Origin: Actinomortierella ambigua
Taxonomy: Eukaryota; Mortierellomycota; Mortierellomycetes; Mortierellales; Mortierellaceae
DNA: 22,295 bases
NCBI GenBank assembly: GCA_016098155.1
Contig: JAAAJB010000426.1
Location: 9,186-31,480, forward strand
Direction: 5' to 3'
In this document: positions 8,799-18,500 of the stretch, one piece after another
Position numbering within the stretch: position 1 is the first letter of the stretch
How the letters are laid out: each line of letters starts with the position of its first letter
Position numbers and translations under genes: made by a program
The notes under the pieces: generated by a model
Told to the model about the DNA's origin: nothing
Seen by the model: the letters and a program-made list of their open reading frames with translations, nothing else
Databases searched by the model: none

Positions 8799-10631
8799 AT
8801 GCTTGCGATGCGCCATTTGCTGGACCTCTGCAAGCGCAGGGGGTTCTTGTTTCAATCAGCCGAGATCCACGGCGGCTTACGCGGCGCGTACGACTATGGT
8901 CCGCTTGGTGTCGAGCTGAAGCGCAACATTGCACAGGAGTGGTGGGCGAGTATGGTCTACCAGCGATCCGATGTGGTCGGCATCGACACGTCGATCATCA
9001 CCCCTCCAGCCGTCCTCAAGGCCTCAGGCCATGTTGATCAGTTCACCGACGAGATGGTCGACTCCAAGCTGTCCAAGGAACGGTTCCGCCCGGACAAGGC
9101 GCCAGCATTGTATCTCCAGGGGAAACCGTTGTCTGCTGGGAATGCTGCGACTACGGCGAACGAACCCTTACAGGACCAACAAATTCCAATCTCGGCACCG
9201 GACAAAAAGACAGCAAAGCTGTGGGAGGACGAGATTCGATCCCAGTTTGCACCTGGCGCCTTGATCACGCGGACGGGCAAGCAGATCCTATTGCATGTCG
9301 ACCAATTGGAAAAGGATCGGATTATACTCAAGAAGGACGCCCACAGTTCCGTGACGGACCCCAGTGGATTGGTGATTCCGTATAACGGGTATGTCGACCC
9401 AGCCTCCAACTCCCCCTTCCTGACCAGGCCGCGACCATTCAACCTTATGTTCAAGACCTACTTGGACCCCATTGATCCGATCGACAAGGTCATCACCACC
9501 ACCGTCGAGGCAACTACCTCCGCAGCAGGATCCTCGGAAACACGGGCATTGGTCGACAAGGCGCTCTACCCATCGCTGACGTACTTGCGTCCTGAGACAG
9601 CACAGGGCGTGTTTATCAATTTTGCCACGGTGCATCGGTCGCACCCGCACCTGCGCGTGCCCTTTGGTATCGCACAGATCGGAAAATCGTTTCGGAACGA
9701 GATCCGACTCGAGCATGCGATTTTCCGCACACCAGAATTTGAGCAGATGGAACTAGAGTACTTTGTCGCACCCTGGCAGGCCGAGCATGAGTTTGAGCAG
9801 TGGAAGACGGCACGGATGACCTGGTGGCAACAATACAGTCGACATCCAGCCCGGTTCCGGGCACGTGCACACGCAGATGATGAGTTGGCGCATTACTCCC
9901 GCGGTTGTGTCGATGTCGAGTATCTGTTCCCTTGGGGTTGGGGCGAGGTCGAGGGCATTGCGAACCGGGGCGATTTTGACCTGCGGCAACACTCAGAGAC
10001 GACAGGCCAGAAGCTGTATTACACGGATGAGATGCGAGTGATGGAGCGGCAGAGGAAGGAGAAGGAGACTGGCACCAAGATCACGGAAGGTTTGGACCGC
10101 GAACGGTTCCTGCCTCATGTTGTCGAGTCGTCATGTGGCCTGAACCGCGCCATGCTGGCGCTATTGCTGGATGCCATGGAGGTAATCGATGATAAGCAGA
10201 ATAAGGTCATTCCACTGGAGCAATTGACGGAGGATGATAAGGGGCTGTTGTTGTCCAAGTCATGTCGGACCGTTCTTCGGTTACACCCTCGACTGGCACC
10301 GATCAAGGTGGCGATTTTGCCGCTTGTCTCCAACAACGAGTCCTTGGTTGAGGTCTGCCACAAGCTGAGCCGTCATCTCAAGCAGGAGCTGAATGGGATG
10401 AACGTGACCATCGAGGCACAGAGCTCGACGGTCGGCAAGCGGTACTATCGAATGGACGAGGTCGGCACTCCGTGGTGTGTCACGATCGATTTTGACACAC
10501 TGCAAGACCGTACTGTCACCATCCGAGAGCGCGATTCCGGCGAGCAGCGCCGTGTCCATCTGAAGGATGTGCTACCCGAGATTCAGCAAGGCTTGCGGTT
10601 ACACGCCGACCAGACGGAGGATCTCTTTTAA
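8799..10631 (+). CDS. Glycyl-tRNA synthetase, class II alpha2, bacterial-type
   Basis: Charges tRNA-Gly with glycine. The 610-residue frame is uninterrupted by introns and starts at the first in-frame ATG. Near the N-terminus, LCKRRGFLFQSAEIHGGL and YDYGPLGVELKRN match the bacterial dimeric (Thermus-like) enzymes; eukaryotic GRS1 has RRFFYAPAFEIYGG and YGPPGC here. Other landmarks are RPFNLMFKTY, YLRPETAQGVFINF, class II motif 2 (SFRNEI with R299 and E301, then RTPEFEQMELEYF), ELAHYSRGCVDVEYLFPWGW, GIANRGDFDLRQHSE, motif 3 (SCGLNRAMLALL, R450) and an anticodon-binding domain with KVAILPLV and RMDEVGTPWCVTIDFDTL. There is no WHEP domain. At 610 residues it is longer than typical bacterial forms (about 450-500), with insertions around residues 100-250 and 415-435. 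It is probably a mitochondrial or second GlyRS acquired from bacteria; dual use cannot be excluded. No clear targeting peptide follows the ATG. Confidence 0.93.
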   Translation: MLAMRHLLDLCKRRGFLFQSAEIHGGLRGAYDYGPLGVELKRNIAQEWWASMVYQRSDVVGIDTSIITPPAVLKASGHVDQFTDEMVDSKLSKERFRPDKAPALYLQGKPLSAGNAATTANEPLQDQQIPISAPDKKTAKLWEDEIRSQFAPGALITRTGKQILLHVDQLEKDRIILKKDAHSSVTDPSGLVIPYNGYVDPASNSPFLTRPRPFNLMFKTYLDPIDPIDKVITTTVEATTSAAGSSETRALVDKALYPSLTYLRPETAQGVFINFATVHRSHPHLRVPFGIAQIGKSFRNEIRLEHAIFRTPEFEQMELEYFVAPWQAEHEFEQWKTARMTWWQQYSRHPARFRARAHADDELAHYSRGCVDVEYLFPWGWGEVEGIANRGDFDLRQHSETTGQKLYYTDEMRVMERQRKEKETGTKITEGLDRERFLPHVVESSCGLNRAMLALLLDAMEVIDDKQNKVIPLEQLTEDDKGLLLSKSCRTVLRLHPRLAPIKVAILPLVSNNESLVEVCHKLSRHLKQELNGMNVTIEAQSSTVGKRYYRMDEVGTPWCVTIDFDTLQDRTVTIRERDSGEQRRVHLKDVLPEIQQGLRLHADQTEDLF

Positions 10632-11339
10632 AATTTGTTCACATTCATATTCCGATAGAAGCACTAGAATATCCTTGCGGTCTTCAGCATTAAGGACTCT
10701 GCGGGTTATAACGCAACCACTCATATTGCTACTCTGGTGCTGCCAGGTAGTCCTAGTGTAATTGAACGCTGAAAACCAACCACAAAAGAGAGGGAATGAA
10801 GGAATGGAGGAATGGAGGGGGAGAGGAAGGAAGGAAGGACCTATCTCCGGATAAAACATTGTCGATCAGATGGGGCCACCTCTCCACGTCCGATGACTGC
10901 TTTTCACATAAGGCTTTTGAATTAAAAGGAACCACAGCGCACAATAAATGTGCCTGCAAGTGGGGCCCTGCCTTCATCTTCCTTCTTCTTCTCCCTCTCC
11001 CCCTTTCTTTCCTTCTTTTTTTACAAAAACCACTTTTGTTCATCAAAATCCTCGTGGCTAGAAGGGCTAGCATCACTAAATGGACATTCAGTCATCCTTG
11101 CGACTGTTTATCTTTTCACTACATACTATTGTGTAGATCCTTTACTTTTTTTTTTTTTCCTTGACAGGGCCTCAACAGAGAGAACTGAAGGGTCAGTGAT
11201 CCGCTCCGTACTTCTCGATCTCGGCTATTTTTTTTTTTTTTAATCCACCAACATTTACTCCCCACTCTTCCACACCAACCAACCGACCAACCCTCTTTAC
11301 TTATTTCTCCATTTCTTCATACCACTACACTTGAACAAT
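10632..11339. other. intergenic region between GlyRS and PQ-loop gene
   Basis: Contains an AATAAA (10943-10948), which is far (312 bases) from the GlyRS stop but could end a long 3' UTR. It also holds a purine-rich repeat block (10784-10839), a pyrimidine tract (about 10976-11028), T runs near 11147 and 11230, and a C/A-rich leader (ACCAACC repeats, 11250-11340) before the next ATG. No gene is supported. Confidence 0.45.
10793..10836. repeat. purine-rich tandem repeats (GGAATGRA)3 and (GGAA)3
   Basis: Three tandem copies of an 8-mer (GGAATGAA, GGAATGGA, GGAATGGA; 10793-10816) are followed by G-rich sequence and GGAA repeated three times (10825-10836). It is an ordinary microsatellite-type block and may be length-variable between strains. 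Confidence 0.6.
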
Positions 11340-12635
11340 ATGGCCGACACACGAGCGATCCTTGAAAACATCTTTGGCCTGCTGGGCATCATCTTTTGGT
11401 CCTTTCAACTTCTTCCTCAAGTCTGGGACAACTACAAGACCAAGCAAGTCGAAGGCCTGTCTGCTTCCATGTTTTTGATTTGGACCGTGGCCGCGCTTGG
11501 TTTTGGATCGTATGCCCTGATTGAAAGGCTGTCCATACCCATCATCGTACAGCCGCAGATCTTTGGAGTTCTCTCGACACTCTGCTTCTTGCAGTGCATG
11601 TATTACACCAGCAATCCGCGCTGGAAGTGGAGCCTGAGGACAACCATCGTGGGAGGGGCGCTGCTGTACGGCGGGATGGCTGCAGTCGAAGCTAGCGCTT
11701 ACTTTTCAACCAAGGTAAAAAGGAAAACGGGGAAGCATATTGACAAAACCCCGCCCTTCCTATCTATAAAAAAACTTAGAGTGCTGGTGGAATGTAGCAT
11801 GCAATGAGAGTAAGACTACGTAAAAAGAGTCAACGGGGAAGAACGGGGGAAGAGGATGCTGGCATCAGAGTGTGTAGTTGGCAATGAGACTTTTCTGCAA
11901 TGTGATAGGGATAGAGTGGAGGGCTGTGCGAGGGCTAATCTTTTATCAGGGGGAAAAGGGGATCCGTGGATTCTCAGTCACTTGTCTCAGCTGGAAGAGG
12001 TCTTGTTTGTTCTTAGACTGACGCCTCCCTCCCCTCTCTCTGTCTTTCGCTCTCTCTTCAGGCAGGGTTGGATAACGATGTTGAGGGTACAATCGAAGCG
12101 GCCGGCATCCTACCGGTGATACTGCTAGGCATAGGATTTCTCCCTCAATACGTTGATATCTTCCGGGATCGGTCCGTCGTTAGTGTCAACATGGTTTTCA
12201 TCGTATGCGATGCCCTAGGCTCGATTTTTTCCATCATTAGTCTTGGTAAGAAGAGAGCATGGCAAATCGAACATATCCTGGATACATACCTCAAAGACAG
12301 TACATGGCGTCAACTAACACGGAACTAATGATCGCGTCATGTCCCAATGACTTTTTTCTCTTGAAAAAAAAAAAGCCTTCCGCGATGTGTTCGACTTGCT
12401 GGCCGCCCTGAACTACGTCATGGTCCTGGTCTGCGACCTCATTGTCGTCTTACTCTGGGTGTATTTCAACAAGCTACATCCGGAACTGTCGCGAGTCCCG
12501 CCTGCAGAGAAAAGAGAGATGGGTATGAGAAGTGACGTGGACTCGATAGAAACAGGTGCCTACGAATCCTGTGTGAAGACCTCATCAATCACCATTGTCG
12601 ACACGGACACGGCCAACGTAGATAGGCTTTCTTAG
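11340..12635 (+). CDS. PQ-loop repeat membrane protein, 272 aa, three exons
   Basis: Exons are 11340-11714, 12062-12245 and 12376-12635; introns of 347 and 130 bp are GT..AG, phases 0 and 1. The start is the ATG after a C/A-rich leader (MADTRAILENIFG). Two PQ-loop motifs are clear: the first with P26-Q27 in WSFQLLPQVWDNYKTKQVEGLS, the second with P153-Q154 in GFLPQYVDIFRDRSVVSVN, each packed between hydrophobic helices. In total about seven spans precede a polar, Ser/Asp-rich tail (about 222-272) that should be soluble. PQ-loop families include vacuolar/lysosomal transporters (cystinosin, Ypq/PQLC2 basic amino acid exporters) and SWEET sugar carriers. This one looks like a common but uncharacterised fungal subgroup, so the substrate is not assignable. 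Intron 1 is long and ends CAGGCAG, a potential alternative acceptor four bases downstream that would shift the frame. Confidence 0.88.
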
Positions 12636-13907
12636 GGGTACCCATGACCATTGTTGACCTGCAATGGATAAACAATACCTATCAAAGTAGTGGCGATCCT
12701 GATGTTTCATCTATCGTTGTTATCTGGCATCTCCTTCATAATGAATGCGCCATGCTCTCTCTTTGGTTAGATGCACTCTGGCATGCTAGTGATCTGCTTA
12801 ACATAATGGTCGGGGTGATAAGCTACATATGCACAAGACAGAGTGCATACTTCTGAACTTACGAAAGAGAGAGGTAGCCTGCATCAGCACTGGGAGGAGC
12901 ATACAACAGGGATTCAATGAATGAACGTTCCAAAATAGGAGTCGAGCACAGAGTGAGAAAAAGCACCATGTGGTACCACAACAAATGGGTTTGCGGAGAC
13001 AAATGGAAGGCCCAAGCACACTCTCCACGATCACAAGTAGAATGAACGTCCTAAATGGGTGTGTGGTTGGAAACACAAGAAATTATGAACTAGAGGAAAA
13101 GTGTCTGGACCAAAGGTCGTTGGTGATTCTGTACTTTGTTGAACCTTGCGCTCTGCTGGGTAGTAATGGCGCTATGTTTTGGGATGCCCAAGAGAGATGG
13201 TAGAATAATTCAAGGTGGGTAATCCCGAAAGCGCAGCCTCACATAAATCGCACTGATCGTGCACAACGAGGAGAGACCTCCACATACCATAGATGTGGAG
13301 GGAAAGGGGGAGGGGAGTGGGACAAAAAGCATGGTGGCAGGGATGTGGGTAGAGTCGCGCGGCGATTGGCTGGATAGCAAACTGCCGACCTCGTGTAGTC
13401 TTAGCGTCAGGGAAGAAAGTGGCCTGATCCCCCCTCCCTTTCTTGTCCACGAGCCGAGCAAACCCTTCCCACACACACACTTTTTTTTGTACGCAACCAA
13501 CATAAAAAAAGTCGGCTGAACGTGGCTGTCTCGCGGAGAAAAAGAATTGGTTCACAGCATGTGCATTCCGGATGATGTTAGACAGGTGCAGCCGCTTCTG
13601 TCTGGAGGAACCTGATGCATGCCAAACATGGGCGGCACTCGTCAGAAAGCCCGATCTATCACACATTCACATACTATGCTTCACTCAACTAGCGCCAAAT
13701 GGAGAAAGGAACAAACAATGGACAATGTTGTCTGGTTTGTGTTTGAGAATATCCTAGAAGTGCCATACAACCCCAGGGCAGCCTTCAATCCTTCGCTCAT
13801 TCACACTCTTTCTCAGTCTTCCCTCTTCTTCCCGTGGCCTCCGTGTTCATTGTTGTTTTTTTGTCCGATTTCAAACGTTTGATAGGGGAGAACAACCTGG
13901 CCCTATG

Positions 13908-13916
13908 TATATATAG
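13908..13916 (+). promoter_or_regulatory. TATA box-like element TATATATAG
   Basis: A strong TATA consensus followed about 130 bases later by pyrimidine-rich leader-like DNA and then a good donor (AGT|GTAAGTAC, 14254). It could drive a long HMG-CoA reductase transcript with a 5' UTR intron, whose acceptor might be CTCTTTCGCCAG at 15003-15014, or an unrelated noncoding RNA. Confidence 0.25.
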
Positions 13917-15048
13917 CTACTTTTCTCTTTCAGCTTGGGAACATGGTGGAATAGAGTGTGAAACGGATCTCATTTTCCTCTCCATCTTGCTTGCACCAAT
14001 CGCCCGAATTTCCACATAGAATACTCTGTTCACCGGAGTCCAACGACAATCTTATTACTCCTCCTCCTCGCCTCCTCTCTCATCCTCCTACTCTATTCTC
14101 CGCAACCCTCCATCTCTCGTTGTTGCTAGTTGCGTTCACGCTATCATCGGTCGTTAGCCTCATCACTTCAATCATCTCGCCTTCCTTCCTACCACTCCAC
14201 CGCCTCGACACTTTTCCTAGTGTACACCAGTTGTTCCGTGGTAGGGGCTAAGTGTAAGTACAGGGGGGAGGCCTTGTGGGAGAGAGGGACTGCTGGATTG
14301 GTAGATTGGGTTGGACTAGGTTAGGCAGGGCTGGGAGCGCGCTGAACAAATAAGACCTAAATGTGGCTCGAGATCCGTCTCCCTCTCCTGTCTCTCTCAG
14401 AACCAAAGTGGGCTGATTTTTCTTTGTTATCAGTTTGCGGCTTGCCTTTCTCTCTAATATTCTTGGGTGAGCATGTATGATCGCCCTTTGATACACTCCT
14501 TGACACGAACAGACAGGAACCACACAGGTGGTGGAGGTATCGTGGGAGGAAGAGGTGGGAACAAGAAAGCGTGGCCCCAGGTCTATCTTTCCGTATCCTC
14601 TGGACCAGGGGTATGGCCAAGAGTTGGTTTATTTATTTCCCGTTCCTTCAGAGACATGACAGGCGGGGCGGGGGCGGAGGGGAGACAGGCGAGAGGGTGC
14701 TCAAGAATGGGGTGATTTTCTTTTGTTTACGTTTTATTTTTACGGTTTCCGTTCATATTTTCGGTCGCGGTCTGAAAAAAAAAGAGGGAGATGTGTTGTT
14801 CGCCAGCAGCAAGGGAAAAGTGAGTAGTGTCCAGCTTGTTGCTCTTGATCCCAGACAGGTCAGGACCGAACAGACCACTGCTTAGTCTCTGTTCGGGGTA
14901 CAACTCTTTTTTTTTTTTGGACCTACATTCATTCATTCATCATTTCTCCATCGTTTTCTCTCAATCACCCTTCGTTCTACCTCCAATCCCCTCTCATACT
15001 ATCCTCTTTCGCCAGCCCTCGTCTTCCCGAGAAGAGGCACCCAAGAGA

Positions 15049-15080
15049 GCGAGAGAGAAAACTTGCGAGAGAGAAAACCT
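15049..15080. repeat. 16-bp tandem duplication
   Basis: GCGAGAGAGAAAACTT (15049-15064) is followed directly by GCGAGAGAGAAAACCT, one mismatch. A second small tandem duplication, GCTTGATTGTT twice exactly, occurs at 15304-15325. Both lie in the likely 5' region of HMG-CoA reductase. Confidence 0.7.
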
Positions 15081-15228
15081 TCACCGTCATTGGTGTCTCA
15101 TTCATTCCTGAGAGTTTATCCTTCCCCTCAGTTCCTCCTGTCTTCATCAGCTACGTTACGGCATCGACTCAGCGCCTGTTAGGACCAGTTCACTAGCAGT
15201 GTTGCATCTATTAGGTGTGTGTGTATCC

Positions 15229-15243
15229 ATGCGCGAACGCTGA
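15229..15243 (+). promoter_or_regulatory. short upstream ORF (4 codons) before HMG-CoA reductase
   Basis: ATG CGC GAA CGC TGA, 328 bases before the HMG-CoA reductase ATG. It counts as a uORF only if the transcript starts upstream of it. Confidence 0.3.
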
Positions 15244-15326
15244 TCACCTTTCCGTTATCAACATTTCTGTTGGGCGTGTTTCGTTCTGATTCTATCACCA
15301 AACGCTTGATTGTTGCTTGATTGTTG

Positions 15327-15473
15327 ATGCACACATTCCTTATCTCTATCGGTTGCGGGCCCTTGATCAGCATCCCCCTTCCCGAGCACACACTTTCGTT
15401 CTTTCAACAGTTATACTCACCACTACGTCTCCTTCATCTCCTCAACGCGTCAATGTGTCTACTAGTACTTTAG
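15327..15473 (+). promoter_or_regulatory. 48-codon upstream ORF before HMG-CoA reductase
   Basis: ATG at 15327 opens a 48-residue frame (MHTFLISIGCGPLISIPLPE at its start) ending TAG at 15471-15473, 83 bases before the main ATG and out of its frame. No further ATG lies between it and the main start. If the leader contains it, it should limit translation of the reductase. The residues resemble translated leader, so the peptide itself need not matter. Confidence 0.35.
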
Positions 15474-15556
15474 AAAGCTTCCTTGATCTGTCGACAATTA
15501 CTCTCCCTCCTCTCTTCACCACCCACTCTCACTCGCCAATTCTACACCCATACATC

Positions 15557-18500
15557 ATGACTGGCAAAACACATACTCCCGACCCAAGGCCAGGAAAGGA
15601 CACGGCCGACCACGATGCAGGTCTCGACAGTCGCTACCGGGACTCGGCCTTACGCCAGTTCCTCCATACGCTTGCCAAGACAACAACACGTCACCCCATT
15701 GAGACTATCACGGCTTGCTTGGTTCTCGCCTCGTTTGCCTACATGACTCTCTTCAACACCATCCGTCACTCGACCTTCTTTGACATGAATAATGTGATTG
15801 TCTACAAGCCAACCACGGTCATCGCTCGTCCCGGTTCCAGCGTCTTCCAACCCTTTGACCGCCGTTTCAACAAAGTTCCTCGCAACGCCCAGCAACTTCA
15901 GCTCAAGCAGATCTTAGTCACATCGCAGCAACAGCAACAGCAACAGCAGGGAGTTTCCGACGTGGAGGATAACGTCACGAATAGCCAGCCCGGTGTCCTG
16001 CGCAAGTCGACCCTCGCCTCGGTCTTGCAGCTCCAGAGCTTGATTGAGGATCACGTTCTTGTCTCAAGTCACGACTTTGTTTTCAACGATGACCTCTGCT
16101 ACAAGCACTCGGAGGGCGATGACGCTCTTCGCTGTTTCAGCCGTTCGCCCTTGCAGCTGTGGAACAGCGACATGCAATCGTTGCTTCAGGACGGCAACGT
16201 GCTTGCCACGGTCACTGAGAACATTGAGACCAATGACTACCTGTTCAAGGACCTCCGCTCGACCTACATTCCAGTCTCCTCTACCGTCTCGTCCTCCGAG
16301 ATGAAACGCAACGTTAGCGGCGCCTCGGCTCTTGTCCTATCATACGCCTTTGATGCCACTGGCCCATACCAGGCCAAGCTCGCAGAGGCATGGGAGTCCA
16401 AAGTTGCACACCTTCACACACCTACAATGAAGTCACAATCGCGACTTCTACAGGATGAAAAGTCGGCTATCGTATGGATTGGCTCCGCCTTGCTCGATGT
16501 TGCTCAGAAGATCCAAGACCTCGTCAAGGTAAAGTCAACATGCAAAGCGCGGCGTTTCTCTTTGCAACCGTCTTTCTGAAGTGCATAAGGGACCATCAAT
16601 GGGGGTTTTGTCTCTAACTTTTACTGCTTGCCTACTCTCTTTGCTACTCAATGTTTTTAGCAAGCCAACACGATTGATGTTCTTGTTATCTTGACTGCCT
16701 ACGTTATCATGTTTTGCTCGTTTGGCCTGCTCTTTGTCAATATGCGCAAGCTCGGATCCAAGTTTACGCTTGGCTGCGCCGTCCTTGTCGGTGGTAGCTT
16801 CGCCTTCATGGGTGCCGCCATCACGGTCCACAATCTGGGAGTCCACATCAACCCCATCCAGCTGTCTGAAGCTATTCCCTTCTTCATCATCACCGTTGGT
16901 TACGAGCGTGCCTATACCCTCTCCAAGGCCGTTCTTCGCCCCACAATGACCTCAGCCGGCTACGTCGTCCCCGAGTCGATCCAAAACCACATTGTTGCGG
17001 CGTTAGAGTCGGTTGGCCCCTTGTTGATCCGCAACTGTGCGATCGAGATTGCCGTCCTTCTGTGCGGCTTCCTGTCGGGTATTCCTGGCCTTCGCGAGTT
17101 CTGTCTTCTTGCCGCCTTTATGCTCTTCTATGACCTGGTTGCTCTGTTCACTTTGTACACGGCTGTTCTGACACTCAAGCTCGAGCTCCGTCGCATTCGT
17201 CATTCAGCCAAGTCGACCACGCATCTGCGTGAATTGACCCTGAAGGCTCTCTTGGGCTCATCTGGGACGGAAACAAACGATCGCGCCTCGACAGCCTCTA
17301 CGACCAGCTCGGACATGATCACGAAGACCGAGACCCGCCTGATGGCGAAGATCAAGCTTGGCCTGATTGTTGGCTTTGTGGCCCTTCACCTCTTCAACGT
17401 CTGCACGACTCTGACTGTTACAGACCAAGACCAGGAGCTTGCGTCAGTCGACGTTACAGACCACACAATCGCGCCTGTTCTCGAGAACCTTCTTTCCATC
17501 CACCGCGAGTCGTCGCTCAAGGACCTACCCATGATCATCGAGGTCGCTCCCTCGCTTGTCTTCCAACACCAGCCACCAACCTTCGACAAGAGTGTGATCA
17601 CACACTGGACCGAGCGCCCTCTTGAGCAGCTTTTCAATGTCTGGTCCTACCTGATCCAGGACCCTGTCCTCTCCAAGTACATCTCGCTCATGCTGACAGC
17701 CTCGTTGCTTCTCAACATCTTTTTGTTCAACTTTGCCAAGCACTCACGCGCAGCTGAGACTCCCGTTTCACCATTGTCGTCATCGTCATCGACCACCACA
17801 ACGACCGTTGTGGCCACTACTACCAAGATTGCCGGCGCAGCAGCGGCACCTGCTCCCAAGCCTGTTGTGCAGCAGCCAACAACTCATGTTGCCCGTGTCC
17901 AATCGATCCCCGAACCCAAGGCTGCCACTTCAACCGCTCTGACTGTCCTGCCCACTATGGAGATGGTTGCTGTCCGTTCGGCCGAGGAGTGCCTGGAATT
18001 GATCAGGGCCAAGGAGGCGAGCAAGGTAACGGACGAGGAGCTGGTCATGCTTGCTACGCAGAACAAGATTCCCTCATATGCCCTCGAGAAGACCCTGGGA
18101 GACTTGACGCGAGCTGTCAAGATCCGCCGTGCCTTGATCTCGCGTAACACCCACACCAAGACCCTCGAGTCGTCGCTGCTGCCCATGCATCACTATGACT
18201 ACAGCAAGGTCATGGGTCAGTGCTGTGAGAATGTTATTGGTTATCTTCCTCTTCCTGTCGGTGTCGCAGGTCCCTTCAACGTGGATGGCGAATCTCTTTA
18301 CCTGCCCATGGCGACGACCGAGGGATGCTTGGTGGCGTCAACGTCGCGAGGCTGCAAGGCTATCAACGCTGGCGGTGGAGCAACCACTGTTTTGTTGGCG
18401 GATGGCATGACGCGCGGTCCCTGTGTGGAGTTTCCTAGCGTCGAGAGCGCTGGTCGCTGCAAGCGCTGGCTGGACGGTGAAGGCCTGGAGGTGATGCAGG

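Larger units (their letters stand above)
12636..15226. other. long intergenic block before HMG-CoA reductase
   Basis: About 2.6 kb with no convincing coding sequence on either strand. Visible items are a 12-bp perfect palindrome TGTGGTACCACA (12969-12980), a TATATATAG box (13908-13916) followed by CT-rich DNA (about 14040-14220), and a GTAAGT donor-like site (14254). There are also CATT repeats (about 14926-14942) and a 16-bp tandem duplication (15049-15080). Together with the 330 bases after it, this looks like a long regulatory region or a leader with an intron, not a gene. Short minus-strand ORFs (for example 13172-13666) lack protein-like composition. Confidence 0.45.

Noticed and set aside
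8287..8919. 210-codon + strand frame overlapping the GlyRS start
   Set aside because: It is rich in Ser/Leu/Pro/Phe from CT-rich DNA and ends in the wrong frame inside GlyRS; no start context or domain supports it.
11715..11807. Read-through tail of PQ-loop exon 1
   Set aside because: It begins at a GTAAAA donor, is lysine-rich, and would lose the second PQ-loop, which is present in frame after splicing.
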